The notes under the pieces: generated by a model
What the model was told of the DNA's origin: nothing
Databases searched by the model: none
Seen by the model: only the letters and a program-made list of their open reading frames with translations
Part shown: piece by piece, positions 48,201 to 57,330 of the stretch
How positions within the stretch are numbered: position 1 is the stretch's first letter
How the letters are laid out: the number at the start of each line of letters is the position of its first letter
Source: Balanoglossus misakiensis
Taxonomy: Eukaryota > Hemichordata
Length of the DNA stretch: 64,000 nucleotides
Assembly (NCBI GenBank): GCA_040954595.2
Contig: CM082591.2
Location: 7,068,001-7,132,000 of the forward strand
Direction: 5' to 3'
Program-made: the position numbers and the translations under genes

Positions 48201-50750
48201 CGCATCATTTCAAGTGTTACGGGCAATATTTACAGCTTGCACGTAGCTACAGTTGCCCAAACCTTTCTTCTATCTTCATTATGTAGTATTCCATGATGAA
48301 TGTACAGGAAAAACGGGCATTTTTCGATGATGAAAAATGGATACACACGAGAAATACTGGGGCTTTAAGCTATGTCCACGTCTTATTGTGGAATTCTGGT
48401 CTGTGCAATAGTCCTGTAAAGTGACTGTCTATTGGTCAGTGAGCACAATGGGGCCAAAATAAAAGGCAAATTTTTGGGCTCACCTGTAACACCTGCTTAA
48501 CACATTAAATATGTGCATACCTAATTCCGGGCTAACTAATTGGGCTAGAGGTTTCGTTCTTGTGGGACATGGACCAGTATAGGGTCAAAATTTCTTGCCC
48601 AAATTTTGGGTGACCTCAGGTGTCCTTTGACCTACTTTCCTATATCTCGGCATCCAGAGCAGGTACAGACTTGGCGTTTGGAGGGTTGGGACTAAAATTG
48701 AAAAGCCAAAATTAGGGGTCACCTGTGACACCTGCATATCTCATTAATTATGTGCATACCTAATTTCAGGCTAACCAATAGGGCTATAGGTTTGTTTTTT
48801 GTTGAACATGGACCAGTATAAGGTCAAAATTTCTTGCCCAAATTTTGCATGACCTCAGGTGACCTTTGACCTACTTTATCATATCTTGGCATCCAGAGCA
48901 GGTACAGACTTCGCGTTTGGAGGGTTGGGACTAAAATTGAAAAGCCAAAATTAGGGGTCAACTGTGACACCTGCATATCTCATTAATTATGTGCATACCT
49001 AATTCCAGGCTAACCAATAGGGCTATAGGTTTGGTTTTTGTTGAACATGGACCAGTATGGGGTCAAAATTTCTTGCCCAAATTTTGCATGACCTCAGGTG
49101 ACCTTTGACCTACTTTTCCATATCTTGGTATCCAGAGCAGATATGCTTATTGCTATGTTGCTATGTGCTATGTTCTCAAATGGAACCACAGTGTCCTTGA
49201 CGCTATTTTTTCAAAAATAGAATTATTAACTGATATTAACATTTTGTCCAGTTTCCATGGTTACTTGGTATTGGAAAATGTGTACAGATAGAGTACTTTG
49301 GCAGAAATATATCATGGCAATAACTCGCTAAATTTGTAAAAAAAAAAAGGTTTAAAGTTAAATTAAAACACTAACTTTAGCACATTGCCAATGTTTTACA
49401 AAATACATTGAGGTTCCGTTGTCATGGTTACCAGTCAATAATGCTACCATCATACATTTTTTCCTAAAAATAATGGACCAAAGAATTATCCCTGAAACTC
49501 AGTTCAAGAATTGTTATGAAATGTCTACTGAGTCAAAAGTTACAAGTAAAAGATTATTTTTGAACTGATTTCTTTGAATGTGTTACCATGGCAACATCAA
49601 CGATAGTATATATATTAAATGGTTAAATAAGATAGTCTTTTATGTATATTATAATATCAAAAAGAGACAAAGTAAATTTCCTCCTAGCTATATTGCAGAG
49701 AAAAAGAAATAGTTCAAGAAACTCATGGTTACTCTGGTTGCCATGGTTATTTGTCACTGTAAACATTGTGTAGAAAAACTACCCCTTAGTAGTTCAGTTG
49801 TCATAGCAATGATTCGTTTCTTTTGTAATATGTTTTCTCTTGTTAAAATGAACAATAAAACACTAACTCTAGCATATTCCTAATGCATTGCAATACAGCA
49901 TGTTTGACTTTGACCTTTGTTTCACCTAATAGGTCACTGGTCAGGGAGGATACTGGATGGCCAAAGTCCAAAGCCAGGACGAAAGTTTAATGGACCAAGA
50001 GGTATGGTGTCCCATGGTGACAAACTGGTGGTGTGTGACCAAGGCAACAGGGTTGTACAGATACTGAATCAAGATTACACCTGTGACAAAGTCTTGGGAA
50101 GTTTTGATGGTCAGTTTGCAAAGCCATTCCAGCCACGGGATGTAGCTGTCTCCCATGACAACATCTACTTCATAAGTGATGATGGAAATTCTCAAATTGT
50201 TGTTTGTGATCAAAAGAATAAAATTCTTAGAATAATTACTCTACCTGCAGGCGTCAATGTCTGTGGCATTGCTCTACTGAATGGATTTGTTTTGGTTACT
50301 GAGATCGAAGGTCATCGGATACTCAAGTACACCCAAGATGGTCAGTATGTTGCAGAGGTTGGTGGTTGGGGTGGTGGCCAAACACAATTCCGTTCCCCAT
50401 ACTCTGTGGTGGTCAACAGTAAGAATGTCATCATGGTGTCTGACTGTGGCAATCACTGCATCAAGTGTTTTGATGCTGAATTGAAATTCTTGTATCAATT
50501 TGGTGTGTATGGTAGAGGTCCTGGTCAGCTGAGGCTTCCATGCAGCATTGACGTCGATGACTACGATAATTTGTTTGTGTGTGATGGGGAGAATGCTAGG
50601 ATTGTGATATGGAGATTTGATGGAGAGTGGATCGGTCACATACTTGAACGTGAGGTGAGATACCCTCTGTTCCTTGCAGTCAGCGAAAACAGAATTGTTA
50701 TTAGAGAGTTGAACAGCGACCAAATCAAAGTAGTGTACAAGCAGACATAA
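33718..50750 (+). CDS. Glycosyltransferase-like repeat / coiled-coil / NHL-propeller protein, 15 exons, one in-frame stop
   Basis: Exons: 33718-36262, 36661-37125, 37431-37507, 37732-37810, 38410-38673, 40889-41494, 41634-41906, 44791-44940, 45058-45120, 45240-45308, 45428-45490, 45610-45672, 45792-45854, 45974-46036, 49933-50750. All junctions are in phase, giving 1,886 sense positions before the final TAA. Residue 517 is a TAA (35266-35268). Domain order: three 140-residue repeats (about 6-421); a fourth copy running into a GT-B-like glycosyltransferase (422-840); a helical region (849-1143); a coiled coil (1144-1345); a charged linker (1346-1486); a six-exon repeat (1487-1614); NHL repeats (1615-1886). 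No RING or B-box is seen, unlike TRIM-NHL proteins. The ATG is the first in the frame after a CAGCAG acceptor at 33702-33707; an upstream exon is possible. I do not know a characterised protein of this architecture. Function unknown: carbohydrate or nucleotide-sugar sensing plus NHL-mediated RNA or protein binding is inference. Confidence 0.85.
35266..35268 (+). other. In-frame premature stop TAA in the GT-NHL gene
   Basis: The codon is TAA, followed by TAC. The frame before it (33718) and after it (to 36262) is the same. No splice sites bracket it. A change of one base from a Tyr codon explains it. It may be a null allele, a sequencing error or early decay. Confidence 0.9.
36661..38673 (+). 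CDS. Exons 2-5: helical region of the GT-NHL protein, unassigned
   Basis: Exons 36661-37125, 37431-37507, 37732-37810 and 38410-38673 encode about 295 residues. They are rich in Leu, Glu, Lys and Arg with no transmembrane stretch; segments such as MRRLYNLYRLRGSCLEDSRS and TREIQKSADKYAPLILNSEQ suggest helices. I recognise no family. The position between a glycosyltransferase-like domain and a coiled coil suggests an adaptor or oligomerisation region (inference). Confidence 0.8.
38850..40700. mobile_element. Probable TE remnant in intron, higher GC, internal 112-bp duplication
   Basis: Sequence between exons 5 and 6 is visibly richer in C and G than the neighbouring introns. It contains a direct duplication of about 112 bases (39170-39281 and 39282-39394; shared CATTCCGTCGAGCACTTCC and GTCGCGTCGTCATGGACCTC). 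Open frames of 136-177 codons exist on the plus strand, but they overlap in different frames and show no motif I know. A (GTTT)n run lies at 39926-39942. The class is unresolved. Confidence 0.45.
40889..41906 (+). CDS. Exons 6-7: coiled coil and acidic linker of the GT-NHL protein
   Basis: Exon 6 (40889-41494) encodes about 202 residues dominated by heptad-like Leu, Lys, Glu and Gln, from about residue 1170 onward. It has an internal 17-residue duplication (SVENKRKLVGEITKLQT and SVENKRKRVGEITKLQT). Exon 7 (41634-41906) is a Glu/Lys/Thr-rich low-complexity linker. A parallel coiled coil before NHL repeats recalls TRIM-NHL proteins (established for that family), here without RING or B-box. Confidence 0.85.
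42341..43086 (-). mobile_element. 746-bp pogo/Tigger-type element with CENP-B-like HTH remnant
   Basis: The ends CAGTAGACCCTCGCTAAGTC and GACTTAGCGAGGGTCTACTG are inverted, with TA on both sides (42339-42340 and 43087-43088). On the minus strand 42683-42411 encodes SMSKRKLASVSVREKLSAIE followed by AKVARDLGVGESTIRGW, a helix-turn-helix of the CENP-B/pogo transposase N-terminus. On the plus strand 42700-43000 is the remnant interior. The catalytic DDE region is missing. Removing the element at TA restores the LINE YADD frame. Confidence 0.9.
43884..44617. mobile_element. 734-bp TTAA-flanked inverted-repeat element (piggyBac-like MITE)
   Basis: The ends GGTGGCATTGCATGAAA and TTTCATGCAATGCCACC are perfect inverted repeats flanked by TTAA (43880-43883 and 44618-44621). 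No transposase frame is present. Deleting it with one TTAA restores the LINE reading SVFKSNVKTLL. TTAA duplications and exact ends are typical of piggyBac elements (established). Confidence 0.9.
44791..46036 (+). CDS. Exons 8-14: linker exon and six tandemly duplicated short exons
   Basis: Exon 8 (44791-44940) encodes a basic SKIRRFFGGSK stretch, then the founding copy GSKEISEDTKGASVSAKPSK. Six further exons (45058, 45240, 45428, 45610, 45792 and 45974 starts) repeat this 21-residue Ser/Glu/Lys-rich unit, the second with two extra residues (LK). Starts are 182 bases apart (188 once). All are phase 1-1, so any number can be skipped or added without a frameshift. The donors of the second to fifth are GC instead of GT. 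The linker length between coiled coil and NHL propeller is therefore variable by exon number. Confidence 0.85.
45058..46036 (+). repeat. 182-bp tandem repeat containing one exon per unit (6 copies)
   Basis: The unit consists of a 63-base exon and about 119 bases of intron with conserved ATGTGCATTTCATCTCAGTG and AAACTTCAAGTAAAATTAAT blocks. Copies differ by only a few bases, so the array is young. The last copy's intron diverges after about 46125, where the long intron begins. Confidence 0.93.
46230..46913 (-). CDS. Chain of three exon-like segments, unassigned, antisense inside an intron
   Basis: Segments 46913-46811, 46450-46382 and 46290-46230 are open on the minus strand with acceptor and donor sequences that join in phase (QPEMVCFSISNCHIGEQRR..., YSSMTRQPIYSCKEYK..., TSILILPHTCKNLRCDVK...). 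About 77 residues result. I recognise no family. The middle segment needs a weaker AAAAG acceptor; the stronger nearby CAG would break the frame. It could be a nested gene, a relic or chance. Nothing continuing it is found on either side. Confidence 0.35.
48470..49145. repeat. ~240-bp tandem repeat, about 2.8 copies, with AGGTCA half-sites
   Basis: Units share CACCTGCATATCTCATTAAT, GAACATGGACCAGTAT, TTTCTTGCCCAAATTTTG and GACTT.GCGTTTGGAGGGTTG. Each contains TGACCTCAGGTGACCTTTGA then CCT, i.e. AGGTCA direct repeats spaced by one base (48860-48872 and 49099-49111 perfect; 48621-48633 one mismatch). Such DR1 arrays bind RXR/HNF4/PPAR-type nuclear receptors (established); use here is unproven. 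Confidence 0.85.
49933..50750 (+). CDS. Terminal exon: six-bladed NHL repeat propeller
   Basis: Open from the acceptor at 49931-49932 (phase 1, continuing the repeat exons) to TAA at 50748-50750; 272 residues. Six NHL-type blades are visible, with signatures FNGPRGMVSH...VVCDQGN, FQPRDVAVSH...ISDDGN, CGIALLNG...EIEGHRI, FRSPYSVVVN...VSDCGNHC, LRLPCSIDVD...VCDGENAR and YPLFLAVSENRIVI. The D.GN.R loop pattern is the NHL hallmark (established). NHL propellers in TRIM proteins bind RNA or proteins. AATAAA near 50979 could serve polyadenylation. Confidence 0.95.
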
Positions 50751-53300
50751 ACATCAGCATGAAATGAAAGTCCACGCGACATCGAAAAAGTTAAATTTGG
50801 GAGAAAATTTAGAGGCTGCGGCGATAAATTTTCGATTGATCGCATGCTATGGCAACAAAGTTCAAACTGAACCAATGTCACTTTCACAATTTTGGGAGTT
50901 ATTTTCCACATTTTGAAGAAAAATTCCGAACAGAAATTAATTGTACGTGCAGTCGCTACATGTACTGAGTGTAGGCAAAATAAACTCAGGGTGTTTTGAG
51001 TAATTTTTGCAGTTTATTTTGAGGGATTTTGAGACAAGACTGTTTGAAACTGAATGCATTTCGTCAACTTGGCATGTAAACAATCAAAAATTGGGTTCTT
51101 TTTTCCACATTTACAAAGCTCATTTTGGAAAAAAAATATTTCAGTCTACAGTCGCTTCATGTAACGAGTATAAACAATCCAAATCTGAGTCGTTTTGGAA
51201 TATTTTTACTCATTTTTTTCATGAATTTTGGCATGGAGGGGTCTGAAAGTTATGATGTACAGTCCACTTCCCATCAGAACTCCATTGCATCCGAAAGGAT
51301 GAAGGCGATCATCAATTTATGTGGGCAAAATAATTCTAAAAACTTACCTGTAAATCGCCAGAGATATATATTGTATTGTGATCTGTAAATATTTCCATTC
51401 GATAGTCCAATATAATTGTTATTTCAAATATATATGAAGAAAGGATGCGCAACCGGTAATCTTTTAGTTTTACCGCCATTTGTTTTGAACTGTGTTGAGG
51501 GCGCACAGTTCAATGAACGAGGGGGGAGCTTGACTTCAACGGCAGAGGGCGCTATGACTATTTCTGCTATCAGGAATAGGAATCGATTGTGCTTCACGAA
51601 CATTGACATACGGTAAAGTGTGTTTTCGTCAGCGTAAAATGTATGTATGAACTTGGAGAAATATATTCATTTCATTCATTTGAGACATATTTTAGTCGTT
51701 ATTGTAAATAATCATGTTCTCTATTTGATATTGTAAATATCGTGATATGTTCTTGAATTAGCTAGCAAGATAACTTTTCACAAACTTTAATAGGTAAACT
51801 TGATGAAATGGGAACTGTAGTATAAATATTCTCGTTGCCTTTTTCGCATTGTTGAACATAGCAGGTTTTTGTCAGCGTAAAAATGTACATATGGACCTGG
51901 AGAAATATATTCATTTGAGGCATATATTTTAGTATGTATTACTCTCTATTTGATATTGTAAATATCCTGTTCTCGTTATGTTCTTGAATTTGCAATCAAG
52001 ATCAAGTTTTCACAAAGGTAAACTTGATGAAATGGTACTGCCAGATTTTCAGATAACACCAAATCATTGTAGTGCAAGTAAATGACTTTTTGTGTCTAAA
52101 TAAATTTAAATTTAAACTTAAGCTGTTTTCATTAGAGACATGTTGTCTACCATTCATAAAGGAATCACTTGAAATTGTAACTGCCTTTTACACTTGCTTG
52201 TTATTTAAGATTATGTACAGTGCCCTGCTGATAAATGCCATAGGTCCTGATGTAGTCTGTATGCCTAGTAATAACAAGTGTATGTGAATATATGTACAGT
52301 TCTATGTACAATATATATATGCATGCAGCAGTGCATCATGGGATGTTGTAGCCAGGTACAAAAATACTGAGGCAAACAGCATCATTTTTCATCATGCAAT
52401 ATTTAATAACACGATCATCATGTGACGTTATTAATACAACTTGTGTTCTATAAAGTTACACGGTGTGCAGCTGTTTTGTCTATATTGGTAATGTCTCAAC
52501 ATGCATGTGATCGCAATTATTTAAAATCTGGTCTTTTTTTCTCTCAATCATGTTTACATGTATACACCAGAAATACCCTGACGAACACATAACACCTACA
52601 TCACTGTAGTTACATAAAACTCTTTTGAATACACATAAACAGTGCACTACAGACTACAGTATTTTGTCAACATTGAGAATTGTGTGCAATTTTAAACAAG
52701 ACAATAATTGTTTGTATCCATACCTTTTCTGATGATTACTCCTGAAATTGAGAGAAGATACTTTGTAGCTGAAGGAAATATTTTCTAAAATTCTATAAAT
52801 TACATATATTATAGTGTTTTGCAACTATTAGTACATTCTATATTTAAAATTAGCTTTCTGAATGTGAACATTCTAGACAAATGCATACAAATATCTGGCA
52901 TAAACTCTGTAAGTTTTACACAAAGTTAGAAAAAAGGTGTGTTTCATAATTCCACAATTTTATCACACATTTGTGTTTTGAATTGAAATGCACAATTATC
53001 CAAAAACAAAAATGACTTTTTCTAAAATAATGAGTGTTGCTCAGTTTTCTGTTTGATAACAGATTTGTGTTTGCTTAAAGCAAAACACGTAGTTGGTTCA
53101 GAAAGATATGTAATATTTCAATAAATGCCCAGATTTGCAAATCTCAAAATTGGCCATCTTTTAATCAACTTTTTTCTTAAAGCAATATTTTTCAAAAAGC
53201 TCACATTTTATCAAAATCAATAATAAATCTATCTTAACAATTTATGCCATGCTGATGCCATGCAGACTTTAAATAAACATGATTGTAAACCATTTACATA
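50751..53300. other. 3' flank of the GT-NHL gene and AT-rich intergenic DNA
   Basis: A direct duplication of about 240 bases (51620-51860 and 51865-52075; shared TTGTCAGCGTAAAA, GGAGAAATATATTCATTT and GGTAAACTTGATGAAATGG) is the only structure seen. From 52300 to 53300 the sequence is AT-rich, with no gene or repeat recognised. Confidence 0.55.
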
Positions 53301-53344
53301 ATCCTAAGTCATTTGTGCATATCCTAATTATCGATTTTAGTTCC

Positions 53345-55532
53345 GGCATGCTGGACTCATTTTCGTGTTGTCTGCTTGGAGATGACACCATGTTTTGGAA
53401 GGGCGCCCTCTATAGCAACAAGGCGTACGCAGATCAAAATGAAGCTCAACCTACAATACTAACTTCAGCTTTGAGCAGATTTTCAAAATATCCCAGCATT
53501 ACGAACCCCGACATCTGCTATGGGTGTACAATCATGACCATATGCACACTATGTAAAAGTAAATCTATCAACTGCACATCATCCCACCAACCACTAAGGA
53601 TAATTTCAGCCTCTCGTCTTATAAAAGATCTATGAAAAAATTAAGAATAGATTTGGAAGACGATGATTATGATTTGAAAATTGGTTGCGAAGATTACCGT
53701 GTATTCTTAGCATTCAGCAGTTTTTAAACATAGATTTCACAAATGATGTCCATCTCAACATTGTTATATCTATTTGTCAGGGTTCTCCCCATGCTGTTCA
53801 GTGGTCGGCTTTATTGTGAACTCAATCCAGTCTATTGTCTTATTTTGATATATTGATGAAGTGGTATGACTTGCAACAGTCATGAATATTAATGAGTATG
53901 AATATTAATGAGTAGCCAGCACTCAAGTCAACCATGTGAGAACCCTGAATTGTATTTGACACCAACTGATATTTTTCACATGATTTGTAATTTTCAAGAA
54001 TTATTTTTCTTCAAGAATATACCACAGGTTTAGCATGTCATTGCGCATCAAACATAAATTGTAATCTAAATTTTATCTTTAAAACTCTTAATACGATGTC
54101 TGCTTCTCTTGAATATTAAATTGTTTATAAAAATATAGCTAAAATTGCTACATTCTAGAAGACTTAATGAATAAAGTTGAAATGGCTGACATGCAATAGT
54201 CTTGCTGAACTCTCTAATTGGTGACAATTGTCAAAAAATATGTTCTTTAAAGGGTGACGATCGTCTTATGTGCATGTGTCAAACAAGTGACAGTGGCAAT
54301 TTAGTTTGTGTAAATCACTCATCAATATCCATGACAACTTGTCAGAATAAGATGCAATATGAAAATTATGTGACCTTGTTATTTTGAAATACATGTAACC
54401 TTTGAACTCTGACATGAGACCATGACCACTTTTTACCTCAGAGTTAGGACCACTGTTCATCAAATACCAAGAATGGCTGATAGTCTGACCCACACAGAGA
54501 ATACGCAAATCTACTTTAGCATGAAAGCAGCCAAAATGCAAGAAAAAAATTATCCTACGATCACATCTTGAAATGTTACAAAAAATTTAGAAAGAAAACA
54601 TGGTACAATAATTTGACAAACATTTATATGCAGGACTCTATTTCAGAAAAATATTGCATCAATACATGCTACAACTACTAATCTACATAGAAATGCAGCA
54701 TTTATTTTTGTCTATTACACATTATAAGCATCATTATTGGCACGGTTACCCATCTTTCCATGATATTTTGCATGAACATCAGTGATGCTGAAAATAGCCA
54801 GAAGTTCATGAAACACCCAGCTGTCAGGTAAAAAAGCCTGCCATTATTGAAATTCTTCAATATCAATCACATGATCTGGCCATGTGACCCAGGGCGTTGT
54901 CATTTCCAGGTGACGGGCAAGCAATATTTCAGCATCCAGTAACAGTTTTTCCAGGTATGTTTGTACATGTACTTTAGAACCCCCAGACATGTAACATGTA
55001 TCAGGCATGGTGCCTCATCAGCCTCAACTTCAAGGCATTATGTTTGCACAGTCGTCATCAGCACCACATCGCTGAAGTTGCCCCGTCATCTGGAAATTTG
55101 AATGCCGACAGAACTGCTCCTGAATGTGTCTGACGTCATTTGATATCGAAGAATAATCAAATATCAGATTGGTGGATCAATGCAAATGTTGCTTTTTTAT
55201 CAGCTTTAACCCTTTCACCCCCATTCCCAGTAGAAAGGTCCAGAACTGGTACAGAGAGCAATTGCGTTGGACCAAACCATAGTGAACACGGCAGTATTTG
55301 TGTGTGTGCAAAATCAAAATTACGAATAAGATGATGATCGAGAGATGTCTACAGATTTTCACCCATAGTCATTATGTGCATTGAGGACGATTTTCCATCC
55401 ATCTTGTTCAGATCAGAATATCCATGTATCAGGCATTCTGGACAGTGTATTCACGATGCTATCCATCTTCTACAGATCTTGGACACAGCAATTACACACC
55501 ATGTACTTTTTGTGATCTCATGACAAAATGTT
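53345..55532. other. Intergenic DNA with TE fragments
   Basis: Fragments: 53345-53410 (relative of the 565-850 element, TTTTGGAAGGGCGCCCTCTA), 54249-54300 (end of the family B MITE), 54890-55145 (inverted relative of 8080-8300), and 55206-55290 (mini TTAA element). No splice-bounded coding segment is seen. Confidence 0.55.
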
Positions 55533-56184
55533 CTAAAGAGTTGGCCGACTGACTTTAGTGAGTCCAATACTTTCCAGAACCTCTCTCACTTCATCATAAG
55601 CCTCTGGTTGTTCAATGGTTGGTGGAATCTAAAATTGAATTAAAGAATTCACTCATTAGACTTTCATTTCTTTCAAGCTCAGGTAACTTGATCCAACAAG
55701 CTATTTTTCGTAGGCCTTGTTTAACCCTTTCACCCTCAGTTCCCTCTTTAGAGATCCAACTTTACTATATGAAACAAAGGGGTTGGACTGAACCATGATG
55801 GTGAAAAGGTTAAGAAGCTAAAAATTAGAAGGGTGCCCTCTTTATGAAAATCAAGCCATTCAACCCAGTCAAAATGCACACGTGGCAAAGAAACAAAAGA
55901 TATCCAACTCGGTCAAAGTACGTCCAATGGCCCATAGTGACCATACATATATTATCACGTCCCATACCTGGTAGGGTTAGAAATAAAGTCCCTTTTTCCT
56001 GAGCACAGTTCAAATGCTACCTCACCTTAAAAGGTTGTCCATTGGCCATGGACATCAGTGTTGACCTTGAGATCTTTCCAGATTTAGTTTTCGGCAATTT
56101 TGTCACAATGACAGCTTTCTTGAATTGATTCCCGGACAATCTGCACAACTTCATTCATTATGTTGTGGTGAGACTTGTTGACAT
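55533..56184 (-). pseudogene. ACSS3: Acyl-CoA synthetase short-chain 3-like, last two exons, frameshifted
   Basis: Exon 56184-56026 and terminal exon 55628-55533 (minus strand) encode the C-terminus of an ACSS3-type short-chain (propionyl/acetyl) acyl-CoA synthetase, a mitochondrial enzyme by family. VNKSHHNIMNEVVQIVRES, then KKAVIVTKLPKTKSGKISRS with the conserved catalytic-lysine signature (P.T.SGK), STLMSMANGQPFK, and IPPTIEQPEAYDEVREVLES with a stop. Between RES and FKKA the family has about six residues (IGPVAA type); here about 17 bases are absent, which changes the frame and leads to TAA. Both halves are otherwise conserved and spliced correctly, so the break is recent or an assembly error. 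Upstream exons are not in the window. Confidence 0.8.
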
Positions 56185-56189
56185 CTGAC

Positions 56190-57298
56190 AAGAAAATAAC
56201 ACATGCAAGGTTTCAAAGTAGAATTTCACTTTTTCACTAATGAACTCTGACCTGGGACAGAGACCTTTGGCCCAACTACTTTTGTGTACAATCAGTACAT
56301 GCACTACCGGCATTATCTGTTTTGACTATTTTTTCCAGTATTTTTTTCCGAGTATCAACCATTGTTTCTTGTTCAGCTCCCCAAAGCACAGGGCGCTCGA
56401 TCTCAAAAAATAAAAAAATAAATAAAAATAAATTTGTTGTTGTTGTTGAAAATAATAATGATTCGATATTAAAAAGAAATAAAAAAAATAGCGTCAAGGA
56501 CACTTGGTGCTCTCTCAGCACTCTGTAGTGGATGATGAGCAGCATGTTTGGAGAACAGTGGTTTGGTATATGGGTGAAAGGAATAATTTGCAAACACCAA
56601 GGTGAAATGCTGAACTGTTTTGCTCATGTAATATTCAATGAAGCTTGATAAGGTAGGTGCTTGGCAGAGGGAAAAACCACTTGTCAAGGGCTCTGATAAC
56701 TGTTTTAAATTTAGTCTTAAAAATGGCCCGCACACACAAATGGCCTCACACAAATATATTCTGTCATTTCCCTCTCAGATTTTGTATCTTATGTTATACT
56801 GATGGAATTCATTGTGTATTGTCATATCAAATTGCACCAGTGCAAGCTATGAGAAACAGGTTTTGAAAAAAAAAAACAGTGCAAGTAGAAGTACTAGTCT
56901 AAAAGTGAAAGAAATACATTTTGAAAAAAAAATCAGACAGCATTCAAGATCAGCTGAAGTGGTTTGATAAAAAGTTCTCCATTTTCAAGTATATACTGTC
57001 ATGTGCTGACTATAGTAGTGTAGGTGGTAGCAAAAAAATACATGAATTGTTCAAACAGAAAGTTCAATCATTTAGTTTCCCCAGTTTATGGGTGCATAGC
57101 AGTTGTGAACATAGTATATGAAATAAATTAAAATAGTCACTGCTCTCTGGTCCATCATTTTCGGTAGAAGTGACCTGATTTCACATCAATAGTTTCCCAC
57201 CCGTCATTTCCAGCTAATTTCATGTAGAACAAAACTCCTATACAACATAATGACATTTCTAGAACCCTTTTTTGCTGGTTGGGCCCACAGACTAACAC

Positions 57299-57300
<2 letters not shown>
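56190..57300. other. Intron or 3' flank, simple-sequence rich
   Basis: Poly-A-rich AAATAAAAAAATAAATAAAA near 56410-56430 and GTTGTTGTTGTTG near 56436 lie here. No further exon of the acyl-CoA synthetase is recognised. Confidence 0.45.

Positions 57301-57302
<2 letters not shown>

Positions 57303-57330
<28 letters not shown>

Larger units (their letters stand above)
46040..49930. other. Long intron before the NHL exon
   Basis: About 3.9 kb. Contents: the minus-strand exon-like chain (46230-46913), a (GTATG/GGATG)n stretch near 47385-47430, short palindromes around 47940-47990 (CACGTGAGTGTTGACACACG), and a three-copy 240-bp tandem repeat at 48470-49140. The rest is unremarkable. Confidence 0.5.

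Noticed and set aside
49917-50750. Reading the NHL exon as a stand-alone gene from an upstream start
   Set aside because: The upstream residues come from the intron; the acceptor at 49931-49932 has the phase needed by the repeat exons. A separate internal promoter is still possible and is noted under the DR1 repeat.
40889-50750. Calling the gene a TRIM-NHL E3 ligase
   Set aside because: No RING or B-box cysteine/histidine pattern is present anywhere in the spliced product.
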